A stretch of DNA of 64,000 nt from Ilyonectria destructans (lineage: Eukaryota > Ascomycota > Sordariomycetes > Hypocreales > Nectriaceae), in assembly GCA_020740775.1 (NCBI GenBank), contig JAHEWK010000023.1, forward strand, positions 496,001 to 560,000, given 5' to 3'. Of this stretch, positions 11,119-21,104 are shown in pieces. How positions within the stretch are numbered: position 1 is the stretch's first letter; each line of letters starts with the position of its first letter. The notes beneath the pieces were generated by a model. That model was given only the letters and a program-made list of their open reading frames with translations, searched no databases and was not told the origin of the DNA. Both the position numbers and the translations under genes were made by a program.

Positions 11119-12238
11119 ATCCGCATCCGGGTGCGGATGTAGCGGGCGCCATGCACCACCTGGTTTGTGAAGATCAGCTCCCAAGTGCCCTTTCACGTTT
11201 CGCAAGACAAAGACCATATAATAAGCAAACAGACCAACCTATCAATGGCGCTACAACTGCAGCCACACCGTAAGTCAGCGCTCGCAATAGTCCAGACCAT
11301 TTAGACTATTAGTCCAGACTACGCCGTCACCCGTGGCAACGCTGCGATCAAATGGAATTTATTCAAGTCAAAAGCAATTAATACCGCATTCTAACTGGTG
11401 GAAATAAAACTTGACCAATTGGATGCTGGTATTTTTTGCTTTTGACTTGATTGAGTTGAATTTGATAGCAGCGTTGCCACGGGTGACGGCGTAGTCTGGA
11501 CTAATAGTCTAAATGGTCTGGACTATTGCGAGCGCTGGCGTAAGTTGCCCCCAGAATGGCAGTGAGGATCGGACGTCGTGCTGGGCGAGCGCTGAAGCCG
11601 ATAATGGTGTAAGCCCCCGAAGAGATGCCTGCGCTACCAACGCCGGCAATGGCACAGCCTACGATTAGCACTGCGCTACTTGGAGCGACTCCACAGACGA
11701 GAGAGCCGATCTCAAATATGAGTATCGATATCAAAAAGCCGATCTTAAGTCGAAAGTATTTATATACCTTCCCCCTTGTTCGTAGTTAGTATAGGCCGTA
11801 AGTGATGTTCTGTTTTCAAAATGATGAAAAAGATGGAATCCGAGATACTCACATGTTGACTGGAAGGCAGCAACACACATAAAAAGGCCGAACCGTACCA
11901 AGAGATGTCGTTCAGTTTGCGGAATTCGTCAGTGATCTTGAGTATGGCTGTGGCCACGATGGTCATGTCCAGGACGACAAGAAAGACGCTTAGAACTATG
12001 GAAGTCGTCACGAAGAACATACGAAGGCCTGTCGGATACTCGTATTGTACATTGTTATTGGCGTTGTCGTCATTGGTGATGGTTTCGTTCGTTGGGCCGT
12101 CAATACTTGCGTCTTTCTCCTCCCTCGCGACGTAATCAATTCGAATTTTGGGCACGGCACCGTGGAGTGGCTAGGAGAAGAGGCAACATGGGGTTCCTTC
12201 TCCATATTGGAAGGAGGTGTATCGGCTTCCGAGCTCAT
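11115..12238 (-). pseudogene. MFS (DHA/toxin-efflux-type) transporter, truncated by the MULE and split by a MITE
   Basis: An N-terminal exon (12155-11853) encodes a charged head and a first membrane helix (FVTTSIVLSVFLVVLDMTIVA, then NDISWYGSAF). An 85-nt intron (11852-11768, ACTAAC branch) leads to an exon with FEIGSLVCGVAPSS and GCAIAGVGSAGISSG, typical of helices 3-5 of 14-TM drug/toxin pumps. At 11538 the frame is broken by the 11276-11537 MITE. On its far side the protein resumes as TYGVAAVVAPLIG, exactly the expected continuation of ILGATY. Sequence then degenerates and ends at the MULE border near 11115. A possible upstream start at 12238 is one base out of frame with the main frame. 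Confidence 0.85.
11276..11537. mobile_element. hAT-type MITE (CAGCGCTC family), 262 bp, inside the MFS gene
   Basis: Inverted ends CAGCGCTCGCAATAGTCCAG extend for over 70 bp (to GGCAACGCTGC and beyond). The flanks are CCGTAAGT (11268-11275) and GCGTAAGT (11538-11545), an 8-bp duplication with one mismatch. The MFS reading frame itself confirms the duplicated ACTTACG. The interior is non-coding. Related copies lie at 15537 and 34681. Confidence 0.92.
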
Positions 12239-12310
12239 TGTGCACGCATTAAATCCAAGGGGAGACAGGCGTGCGTGTTAAATACGGGATATTTGAAGTG
12301 GAGAGGATAG

Positions 12311-13394
12311 GAAATAGAAAAGTAATGTTAATGCACTGAATTACCCCAACCATGAAGCTGCTTGCCGCGTTATATACCTTGGCTGCTCTTAAGCAAGCAA
12401 TGTCAACACGTGCAAAGGTAGGGACGAGTCTCAGCTACCATATCATTGTTGAATCCCCCGTGAGTATGACAGCTTTTTACATTCCCAAATTTCTGACTTG
12501 ACACCCTTTAACGTTCAAACTATCATTAAACCTGTATAATACGGGTATCGCTATATGTGCTTTACCTCTGGGAGGGATGTTGTGAGACAGTGTACATTAC
12601 ATTACACAAACCACCATGAAGATGCGCAAGGCTGACATGTATACGGAGTACCACAGCCGTGATTACATGTGATTCACTATAAGGAGGGTCCTAGTGGGGT
12701 TGCGTGCGTTACACAACCCTTCATGAAGATGCTGTGTGGTGGACGAGCAGACTTCTCAACAAGCAGTCAGTTATCAAGCAGTACTGATTACTGATTGATA
12801 CTGATATGATATCAGTATCAGTAAGCTCCTAATCAATCAATCAGTAATCAGTAACGCACGTGACCAGGTTATATCTGGCTTCCAAATTCTATGGCATGGC
12901 TGCCTGCTGCAGAGTCCGAATTCAAGTACTACGCACTCGACCCATGGTGTGCAATTAGTGGATCTTCCGATGTGCTGCTAACATATGTTAGCAGGTACAG
13001 CTGTAGCACTGTGCTTATCTACGGTAAACGAGGTATCTTGCAACCGAAACCATCATCCTGACAAAGCCCAGAATTGTATCCTTTCTCTATGTTCAACGGC
13101 AACCTAATTTTCTAGCTTTGAATGGACTATCTAGCTGGTTTCCAAGAAGAGTATTTGTAACGTGAGAGGCCGTGAAGTGCATGTTATCTGGGTGGCGAAG
13201 CCCAAGGCCATGGAGTTAAGAGATACCAACTCCATCATTACAAATACGCGGGGATGCGCGTATGTATGTATGTATGTATATTTTTCGTCCGGGGGCCGTG
13301 AGGCCCGTAAAGTCCCCTATTGGGGCACAGGACGTGCTGAGCTAGGATCTCTAAGACGAAAATATACGTAATGTCGAAAGGTGGGGCTGTGCTA
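12311..13394. other. Intergenic, repeat-bearing, no gene recognised
   Basis: It contains two similar short segments (TTACACAAACCACCATGAAG near 12598 and TTACACAACCCTTCATGAAG near 12710), a nested palindrome at 12782-12853 and a small TATG microsatellite near 13260-13280. Confidence 0.5.
12782..12853. repeat. Nested palindrome (18-bp arms around a second dyad)
   Basis: TACTGATTACTGATTGAT at 12782-12799 is perfectly repeated in inverted form at 12836-12853. Between them lies a second dyad, TGATACTGATATgATATCAGTATCA. It is not associated with a coding frame. Confidence 0.85.
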
Positions 13395-13720
13395 CTAGGG
13401 GGGTCTCGTCATTTCATTACAGCTCAACCCCCCGTTCGTCCGTCACGGGGGGGTCGTTGACTAAACAAAAGTCCGTTGACTCAACGATTTGGGGTACATT
13501 AGCCCACACTAAAAATACAGTGTTTGTAGTGTATTTTTTGGAGAGCGTTTATTGGAGTAGGTTCCAATTTTCCTGTTGTTAGCGAGGTACATCATTTTAC
13601 TAGAGTCTATACCAAGCTTTCAGGTATTTGTTGAGTCAACGGACATTTGTTTAGTCAACGACCCCCCCGTGAGGGACGAACGGGGGGTTGAGCTGTAATG
13701 AAATGACGAGACCCCCCTAG
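13395..13720. mobile_element. Tc1/mariner-type MITE, 326 bp, TA target duplication
   Basis: Inverted termini begin CTAGGGGGGTCTCGTCATTT and match for about 90 bp (two mismatches seen), through TCGTTGACTAAACAAA and GTCCGTTGACTCAAC. Both ends are flanked by TA (13393-13394 and 13721-13722). The centre is AT-rich and non-coding. Confidence 0.9.
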
Positions 13721-13774
13721 TAACGTATTCGCGACGCGAAATTGGAATTTCCCCATCAAAACATTCTCCGTAAA

Positions 13775-14168
13775 ATGCAAAAACAGACCTCTATCCAGCA
13801 TATCATCGGCACGATGGCCATTGTTTCAAGCTTGTTACCCGTCAGCGGGATGGCCAAGCACGGCTGTGACAGTAGTAGCCGCTGTATGAACCCATCTCCG
13901 ACAGGGAGAGGGAAGGCTGGGAAGAGACCCTTGGCGCGGCTGCACGAGGCGGCCTGTTGAGATCCGTTGTTTAACGGATCAATGGCTATTCCGATCCATT
14001 GGTGGCTGGGATGTGGATGTCTTCCTGTCAATAGCTTCCGCTGGTTAACGCTAGTCTTTTTCTCCTTTAATAAAACACAATATGCTCATTTTCAACACGG
14101 CCGTAGGTGGTCTCGGTCAGATGAAGGGTGTTGCAGCATCCTTCATCTGGCCGAGTCCAAGTAATTGA
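13775..14168 (+). pseudogene. Possible small secreted protein gene interrupted by a solo LTR
   Basis: An ATG at 13775 opens a short frame whose N-terminus has a signal-peptide shape: basic, then IIGTMAIVSSLLPVSG, with a plausible cleavage site, followed by two cysteines. The frame reaches the solo LTR at 13955, whose first bases supply the stop (TGT TGA). If the LTR and one CGGCC copy are ignored, the frame continues to a stop at 14168. However, the downstream part lies in a strong hairpin (about 14112-14154), so the tail may not be coding. No family recognised. Confidence 0.35.
13955..14097. mobile_element. Solo LTR (TGTTGAG...CAACA), 143 bp
   Basis: Begins TGTTGAGATCCG and ends TTTTCAACA, the TG...CA structure of an LTR. 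It is flanked by a perfect 5-bp duplication CGGCC (13950-13954 and 14098-14102). A second copy of the same sequence lies at 50119-50247. Confidence 0.9.
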
Positions 14169-14244
14169 AGAGAAGGGACAGATGAGAAGATGAGAGAATA
14201 AAGAGAAGTGGAGGGGACGCGAGTGCGTCTCGGGTCTGCCCCGT

Positions 14245-15378
14245 CTAGTGACGGGGACAAATCTTTTCGAAGAAGGCGCTTGTTTTCGCCACCCTGATGA
14301 ACTTATCAAAGCTTCTACCTGTTGCGAGGTTGACCGCTGCAGTCGGTGAGGGGGCGAGCCTCATTCGACACCGCGGCGGTACCTTTCTGTAGTAGAAGAC
14401 ATGGTCAGGTGCTTTGTGTCGACCGCACGAGCAGATCACTCGCGCGTCGTCGTGGTTGAATCTTTCGTGGTATACAGCGAAGTCCCCATGGAGGGATCTT
14501 GCTGCAAGTAGATGGTGCAGAGCCGTCCGAGGGAGTGAGAGCTCCGGTGGGCAGCGTATAGTCGCCTTGAGATTGAATCTCCTGTACTGCTCGGGGGCGG
14601 AAGTTGACCACCATATTTCGAAAGCTTCTTTCGGGTTTTGCCTCGCGATCTTTCGCAGGTATGCTAGCGTCGGCTGAGCGCCCTCCGGCTCCGGCAGCGA
14701 CGAAGCTGCTTTTGCCAGTTTGTCGGCTTGTTCGTTGCCGGGAATGTTCGTGTGGCCAGGTATCCAGCGCACTTGTGTAGCTCCATGTGATGCAGCTAAA
14801 GCCTGGAACTCGAGGAAGACTTCTTGTGAGGAGTCAGACGGTGTGCCGCGTAGGCAAGTGGCGGCTGCCAGGTTGTCTAGGCAGGCTACGATATCCTGTG
14901 TCGCTGATCTTGGGAGGTTTCGGGCGGCCTTAAGGCCCTCCAGTGCTCCTGTAGCTTCAGCATCAAAGACCTCGGCGGGCCCGAGGCGGCCTGAGCCGTT
15001 GGAGATGGAGAGGTCGTTCTGGTGAATGGCGAAGCCGTAGCTGGCTGCTCCCTTTGAGGACAAGGAGCCGTCTGAGTATACGATCATGGTGAGTGGGTTT
15101 ACTGACTCGATCCATTGGATGAAGCCCTCGGCCGACTCTTCTTTTGAAGCTATCTGCAGGGGTATTGTCTGTTCCTTGCTGAAACATTGCTGGATGAGGG
15201 TCGGCCGCGTGCAGGGTGCGAGGAGCTCATCAGCTCGTCGTAGACGGGTCCTGAAGCTACTCTCTGCTGGAGTTTGATACCTCCGTTTGATGAGCTTATG
15301 GTATGTAGCAGACCTGCGTATTTGGATATGATATATCTGTTGGATTGCTGGTATGACCAAAATGATGACCTTGAACAT
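14245..15378 (-). pseudogene. Non-LTR retrotransposon (Tad/I-like) ORF2 3' fragment with RNase H
   Basis: The frame carries an RNase H domain with the expected acidic residues: YSDGS, DAEATGALEGL, CLDNLAAA and GNEQADKLAK. A C-terminal CSCGRHKAPDHVF motif follows, typical of fungal LINE ORF2 ends. The reverse transcriptase and endonuclease are missing, as in 5'-truncated LINE insertions. The first ~25 codons at the right end overlap a hAT terminal sequence (15309-15336). Confidence 0.88.
15309..15336 (+). repeat. Isolated hAT terminal sequence (28 nt) shared with the 1413-2558 element
   Basis: The 28 nt starting CAGACCTGCGTATTTGGATA are identical to the outer end of the hAT element at 2558 read inward. 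No partner terminus was found to the right, so this is an orphan end or a chimeric junction at the LINE border. Confidence 0.8.
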
Positions 15379-15448
15379 GTGTGTGTTCTGTATCTGTTCA
15401 CTGTAGCTCCCCCCCTTTTTATCAGGGAGGTCTTGCTTTCCTTTTCTT

Positions 15449-16199
15449 CCTAATACGGGCCAGCCGGCCGAAGGCTCGGCGAGCCCCTTCCGAATCGCCT
15501 GACAATCTCCTGTTTCTCATGTGACTCCCTGGAGCCCAGCGCTCCTAATAGTCCAGACCATTTGGACTATTAGTCCAGACTGCAGATCAGGGCAGGGAAT
15601 ACGGACGCCCGGTGTGGACGCTAAGTGCGCTAGGTCGTTGGCATGGTGTCACAAAACCAGGGTACCCATGATTGTTGCTGTGCCAACCATTTTGTTTTGG
15701 ATATTTCTGATCAATTTACTGGTGCGACCCAGATCAACACGGCTTGTTTCAAGGGCGCATCATCCTAGTCGTCAATCCACGAACGCCCGTCGTGGATTGA
15801 TTATTGATCTTGGATTGCAGTCTGGACTATTAGGAGCGCTGCTGGAGCCCTGGTGTTCCAACATGCCACCAATTCAACATCTTCCTAATCCGGGCCAGCC
15901 GGCCGAAGGCTCAGCGAGCCCCTTCCGAATCGCCTGACAATCTCCTGTTTCTCACGTGACTCCCTGGAGCCCTGGTGTTCCAACATGCCTCCAATTCAAC
16001 AGGTTCCGAGCCTTGCCCGTAGGTGGCCTCGAGAACCCTCGGCCTTTCGTGGCCCACTTTTTACCTTTAAGCCACCATGACGAGTATATTTATGGATGGA
16101 CCTCCTCTACTCTCTTTCTCTTCTTCTTCTTTCCTTAAGTTTGGTATACTCTGTAGAGTGGCCTAGCTAGTTGTAATACACTACCTTGAGACTGTTACA
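15449..16199. mobile_element. LTR remnant with an internally duplicated ~120-bp unit, carrying a MITE
   Basis: A unit containing GGGCCAGCCGGCCGAAGGCT, CGAATCGCCTGACAATCTCC and TGGTGTTCCAACATGCC occurs twice in tandem (first copy interrupted by the 15537-15841 MITE, second about 15886-16010). It is followed by a segment homologous to the solo LTR at 16243, ending CCTTGAGACTGTTACA at 16199. The reverse complement of the same arrangement occurs at 34324-34680. The left end is not resolved. Confidence 0.7.
15537..15841. mobile_element. hAT-type MITE (CAGCGCTC family), 305 bp
   Basis: Inverted ends CAGCGCTCCTAATAGTCCAG, with perfect 8-bp flanks CTGGAGCC (15529-15536 and 15842-15849). It sits in the LTR-derived repeat unit. 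The interior is non-coding and matches the copy at 34681-35008 in opposite orientation. Confidence 0.95.
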
Positions 16200-16882
16200 G
16201 GTAGGCTGAATGACAGCCCGAAGAGGACTCCGGAGCGGGCGCTGTAACGGGCTGTGCCCGTAGGTGGCCTCAGAAACCCTCGGCCTTTCGTGACCCACCT
16301 TTTACCTTTAAGCCATCATGACGAGTATATTTATGGATGGGCTTTCTCTACTCTCTTTCTCTTCTTCTTCTTTCCTTAAGTTTGGTATACTCTGTAGAGT
16401 GGCCTAGCTAGTTGCAATACACTACCCTGAGACCGTTACAGGCGCCATATTTCAGCTCAGATGATACACTAAAAACCAGCCGCCAGATTTGTAATCTTGG
16501 GCTGAACAAAACACCAAAGACGCGGAGACGGTATAACGTGATAGCAAGAGGGTTTGAGGTGCAGCAGCAGACGTTAGCGGCTCGTGCATTAAGAATTGCT
16601 GGTCTGGAGGAGGAACTGGCTCGTTCGAAGAGAGGGAAGAAGAGGAAGGCTGTACCTAATCCCAATAAGCGTTTCGTGACTCTGGGCGAGGCCCTAGCGG
16701 CTGGAGAAGTCACTACCGAAAAAGGAAGTGAAAAGAAGCTTGCTGTGGTAGATGATAGCTCTTCGGGGGAGTCAGGGTCAGAATCGGAGGCTGCTTCGGT
16801 TATTGAAGTCAGAGAGGAAACCATACCACCTCAGCGCACCACTCAATCTGGACGGGTAGTTAAAAGACCTAAATATCAATAG
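16200..16882 (+). pseudogene. Fot1/pogo-type transposase C-terminal fragment, interrupted by a solo LTR
   Basis: From 16446 the frame reads APYFSSDDTLKTSRQ, TPKTRRRYNVIARGFEVQQQ, a Leu-rich coiled segment and KKRKAVPNPNKRFVTLGEAL, ending with an acidic/basic tail. This is the characteristic tail of fungal Fot1-like DDE transposases. If the solo LTR (16243-16440) is skipped, the frame extends left through SPKRTPER to 16200, where an older LTR remnant begins. The catalytic domain is missing. Confidence 0.85.
16243..16440. mobile_element. Solo LTR (TGTAACGG...CCGTTACA), 198 bp
   Basis: Perfect complementary ends TGTAACGG / CCGTTACA, with 5-bp flanks GGCGC at 16238-16242 and 16441-16445. It interrupts the Fot1 fragment in frame, confirming the insertion point. 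The interior shares the TCTTCTTCTTTCCTTAAGTT tract with the LTR copies at 16199 and 34324. Confidence 0.95.
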
Positions 16883-16997
16883 AAATATCAATTTCAAATT
16901 TACAGGAGGTAACTATTGGCAAATAACTTTTATTTTGGCCGAATTCTGTGTAAGTGAAATAGCTGAGTTTTGGTGGTGAATTTTTTTTTTTGCCTGA

Positions 16998-17044
16998 CGA
17001 AAGGGTGGGGTTGTCGAAAGGGTGGGGTTGTCGAAAGGGTGGTG
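16998..17044. repeat. Three direct copies of a (GTC)GAAAGGGTGGGG unit
   Basis: GAAAGGGTGGGGTTGTC is repeated just upstream of the LINE fragment at 17040. It follows a T-homopolymer near 16980. Confidence 0.8.
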
Positions 17045-17344
17045 GTGCATGGTAACAGCTTTCTGTGCAAGATAGGAACGATGGAATCGGACACTTGCGA
17101 ATGCGGGCTAGCATCAGAGACAGTGGAACACTTCGTATTCCGCTGCGCAAAATGGACCGCGCAACGGGAAGGCATGTTGCGATGCTCACAGACAAAGATG
17201 GGAAACCTATCATACTTCCTGGGAGGAAAGGCGGCGTCTGACGGTGACAAATGGGCGCCAGACATGCGGGCAGTACGGGCGACGATCAAATTTGCCATTG
17301 CAACGGGGAGGCTTGACATGGACCAGAAGCCTCAGGCACACTAA
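17040..17344 (+). pseudogene. Non-LTR retrotransposon ORF2 extreme C-terminus
   Basis: The frame contains CECGLASETVEHFVFRCAKW, the C-x-C...H...C zinc motif at the end of fungal I/Tad-type ORF2 proteins, then NLSYFLGGK...VRATIKFAIATGRL. Only the last ~100 residues remain, as in a strongly 5'-truncated insertion. It is a different lineage from the 14245-15378 fragment. Confidence 0.85.
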
Positions 17345-17702
17345 CTATTCAGATTGAATCCTACTAACATTATACAGTCTCATTTTGGCAGACCGTGCTT
17401 CAGCTGCTGAGGATAGGATGCTGAACACTTGTAGAAATTGGCCTTCAAGCAGGCCTGTCACTGCATACATCAGATTGGACCAGTCAGTAAAGTGAAATTG
17501 TGGGGCTTCGTACGAAACGAAAATAGCTTAGCGCAAAGGCCCTCTGGGGTGTGTCCCCCTGGGCGAAATAAAATCCATCCATCGGCCCGCAACAATAAAG
17601 GTCCGCTTCTCCTTGCTCGTCGTCAGGGGCAACCACAACGATGTCCCACCAAGATGCCCAGCTATCGCGACACAGTAATCGGCGCCAACAATCAACACTT
17701 GC

Positions 17703-19352
17703 GTGAACACCTTTAATTCCTTCGGAATGCACCCTGATGCGATTCGCGCGTGGATCCAGACCATTGTGACCACGATCCCGCCCCACGATCCCGCTTTCCC
17801 AACCGAGGGGGCGAGACGAATCCTTGCGGACATTGACGACGCATCGCTGAACAAGGCAAAGTGTAGATCCATCAGATATTCCATGTCGAGTCCGTCAAAG
17901 CGCCAACGACTTGAAGATGTTCCCGATGACATCTTCGCCGATCCCGAGGTGACACCTCGACGACCACAACGGCCAGGGACCAGAAACGACACCACAAACG
18001 ATGTCTTCGAGAGTCCAACGCCCTCTTTCTCCCATGGCGAAATGCCTCCTCCACTAGGGCATTCCGGCTCTTCTGCCGCCCCCTCGGTAGCTCCGACGTC
18101 TGTTTTTACCGGTGCCCTTGCCTCCCGGCCCCATTTCGCTACGCCGGCGATGGACCAGCGGCCCCATTCAACCAGGTCGTCAGCCTCATCACTCCAACGA
18201 CCACGCAGCACATCACCGTCGAAGCAACACAGGAAGATGGCTGACTTGTTAACCCTTGATCGTCCAGTGCGGTTTAAAAAAGAGATGGACATGGGAGCCG
18301 CGCTTCCATCTGATGTTCAGGATCTTTACGATGCACTCGTCGTGGCAGAGCACGGCGAGGGGATCCTACCGCCCACTCTTGCCGACGTCCCAGGCATGAA
18401 TCTCAGGGATATTCGTCCCTATATGTGGCAGCCAGCGGATACAGCGACCAATACGCAGAGTACTGGAACAAGTGCCCAGTCCTCTGACCGCTCTGTCGCT
18501 GATAAACATCGTCGTATCCTGGAGATTGTCAAGCTCTCCAATGAGTCATCCGACCTGCATCGCTCCGAGGCGGCCTGGAACACCATGGTCCATTATCCTC
18601 TCCTCTATGAACTCGCCTCATTCTCTTCCGTTAGAGTCGAGCCGATAACATCGGCTCAAATCGTCCCAGCCTTTCGTCCTTCCTTCTCCGGCCAGCCTTC
18701 CGACGACGTCTCATCGCAAAAAACAGTCTCCAGCTTCTCGAACACGGGTAGCATGTCTGGTTACGACTCCAACGCTTCACCATCACGGATGAATGCCACC
18801 AAGTCAGTCCATAAGATGGTTGACTTTGCGCTCATCCTTGCTCCCGACGAGGATCTCGAGGCCCTCATCGAAACATTCACCAAGTCCTCTCCCACAGCGA
18901 CCGTCAACCAAACGGCGTACTACCCCCTCAAATCCCGCCCAGCGCCAGTGTTTATTGAAACAAAAACGTCCGCCGGCAATATTGAAGCAGCAAACGTCCA
19001 GCTAGGCGTCTGGATAGCAGCATGGCATGAAAGTATTCGCAGCATCATGAGACTTGGTGGCGGCGTGGAGCGAATCATCACCCTTCCTATCATCCAGGTT
19101 GTAGACGGAGTCTGGACTCTCATGTTTGCGGTAGATGCGCAGACTGAAATCGTGAGTTTCCCTTGAGCCCTTCTCTCACAGTGTTAAGCTTAATCCCGTC
19201 AGCATATTCTCGATCGAGACTTTCGAATCGGCAACAGCAGCACGATTCACGGGATGTATCAACTCCAAGCTGCTCTCTCTGCAATCGTAGTTTGGATGGA
19301 GGGTGAGTTCAAGACGTGGATTACTCGAGTTCTTCACAAAGCTTTGAGCTAG
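17703..19352 (+). CDS. PD-(D/E)XK nuclease-like domain protein
   Basis: Exon 1 runs 17703-19151, a 51-nt intron (GTGAGT...GTCAG) lies at 19152-19202, and exon 2 ends at TAG 19350-19352. The N-terminal half is Ser/Pro-rich and disordered. The C-terminal half has a conserved fungal fold with VHKMVDFALILAPDEDLEALI, then FIETKTS (the E-x-K of a PD-(D/E)XK core), VQLGVWIAAWHESI and the exon-2 end MYQLQAALSAIVVWME. Uncharacterised fungal proteins with this domain are common; whether it cuts DNA is unknown. The frame is intact although the gene stands between transposon fragments. The true start may be the 17703 ATG or the MHPDAIRAW methionine a few codons later. Confidence 0.82.
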
Positions 19353-19827
19353 ATCAATGGCGGACGCTGTTTGATATAGTTACACGCGTTAGGCGTCACA
19401 GTTTCTGCCTCTGTGATTAGGTCACGTGCCACATTATCCTAGGCTATCAAGGGATTTGTTATTGGTGACTGGGATTTCGGGGAACTTGTCGGTGTAAGGA
19501 AAGTCTCCAAATAGGCGGTCGTGTTCATGATAGCCAGGTGTTATCTTGGTGCGTCCCTGGTCTTGTGGAGTTCAGGGTCTTGCCGTGATGTTTTGAATTG
19601 ACGTACGACGATGTCGTGGTTTTGGCAATATTCGCATTCTTACGCATTGTTCATTGCGGAATCGTCCGAATCCAATGACATGGCACTGATACGTGAAAAA
19701 CCAGTCTTGGGCCTGGTGCTTAAGACTGGCATTATATGTAACATCACGTGAGGAAGGAGACCTTATGCTCCCGTCCTCAACTGTAGTCTTAGCTCGTCAT
19801 CCATCTTTCTACATCTACATGACAACC
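19353..19827. other. Intergenic, no feature recognised
   Basis: No coding frame or repeat that I can support. Confidence 0.5.
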
Positions 19828-20268
19828 TCACTTTATGTGACCTCCGCGATATATTCGCATCACCTGTGGACGGTTTCTTTCGAGACGCGGGCGCAGACCG
19901 TTTTCGGAGGGATCTTGAATCTTGTGGTGGTCCCAGAGATGCCGTTCAGCGTTTTGGGTGCCAATGGCAAGTACATTGCCGGGCTTCGGCATGTTCCTTT
20001 CAATGCACAATCTGCAGACCCATCGCCGCTCCGAGTCCTTCTCGATATCGAAGCCGTATTCCCACACCCATGATTTTGTATTTCTGCTTCGCTGAGACCA
20101 CGTGTAGCCACGGAGGTGTCGGAACAGTCGATCTTCGTCTCGTCGAGTGGCGCGGGCTTTGACTGGTGTGGACGGCTCGGGTGTTGATGGAGCTGGTGTT
20201 AAGGGACCCGGTGTGAAAAGGGAAGCTGCTGCAAAATTCACAGCCTCAAAATCTGAACTTTGGGACAT
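19828..20268 (-). pseudogene. hAT transposase N-terminal fragment with BED-type zinc finger
   Basis: From ATG 20268-20266 the frame gives a disordered head, then RLFRHLRGYTWSQRSRNTKSWVWEYG and RRWVCRLCIE...NAERHLWDHH, a C-x2-C...H-x4-H BED-like finger. The same block, diverged, starts the intact hAT transposase at 44320 (RLFRHFRGWNWSERARDTSSW). The frame ends about 60 residues after the finger, with no catalytic domain, so this is a truncated copy. Confidence 0.75.
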
Positions 20269-20436
20269 ATTAAAGCCGAAGAAATGAGACGCCAGAGAAG
20301 CAAGCCGTGAAGGGGAGTGTAACGGGTCAGGCCCACTTGGCTGGCGGCTCTGCCGCCAAGCCCGAATTCTTCTCCACAGCGCCATCGAGTTGATTCTCGA
20401 ATCTTCTATATTAAAGAAGATATAACGCGTCTTCAC

Positions 20437-21104
20437 GCACCCAGTTTGTATTTAGATTCTTTCCTTTCTTCATCTTGAAAGTAAACAGCATAGGGACTAG
20501 TTAGTTGAATCAACTCACTAGAGGCCTTTCACATCGGATCCCTTGTCCAACGGAAGGAGACTCGGAGCTCGGGTTGAATCCATGCCGCCAACCAAGCCTC
20601 AGCCACTCTCTCCGCGACAACCCAACTTCACCAAACCTCGATGGTCATCAATCGCTTTCCTCCGGCCTCGCCCTGCCGCCACCTATCTAACAGCAAATAA
20701 CTTTTTGATTCTACAGCCTTGTAACTGTCGGTGGCATAAGGGATGCAGAATCTTCAGAGCTTATTGGTGAATGATTAATATGAAGGGAGATTAAGGGCTG
20801 GAATGATGACATATTGGGTACTTGGCTGACACTGTCGGGCATTCGAGAAGCAAGAGAAAGATCTTATATAGGAAAGAACTGCTTTCCAGCCTGGCTTGGT
20901 TGTTCCTACTTGCTATATTGCTGAGCGTGAAAGCGACCTGAAGGACTCCCACAATCTGTCGGCAATAACTGCATAAACTTGTCTCTAATTCTCCTTCAGC
21001 CTAAAGGCTATCCTCCGCGGCCCTGACTCTACCAAGCTGTAGGACCCTATTTTAAATGAGCTCCAGACTTTAACATCCACCTAAACGATCTCGTTGCTGA
21101 TATA
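20437..21104. other. Intergenic between the hAT fragment and the bHLH gene
   Basis: Short unsupported frames only. It includes the 3' flank of the bHLH gene. Confidence 0.45.
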
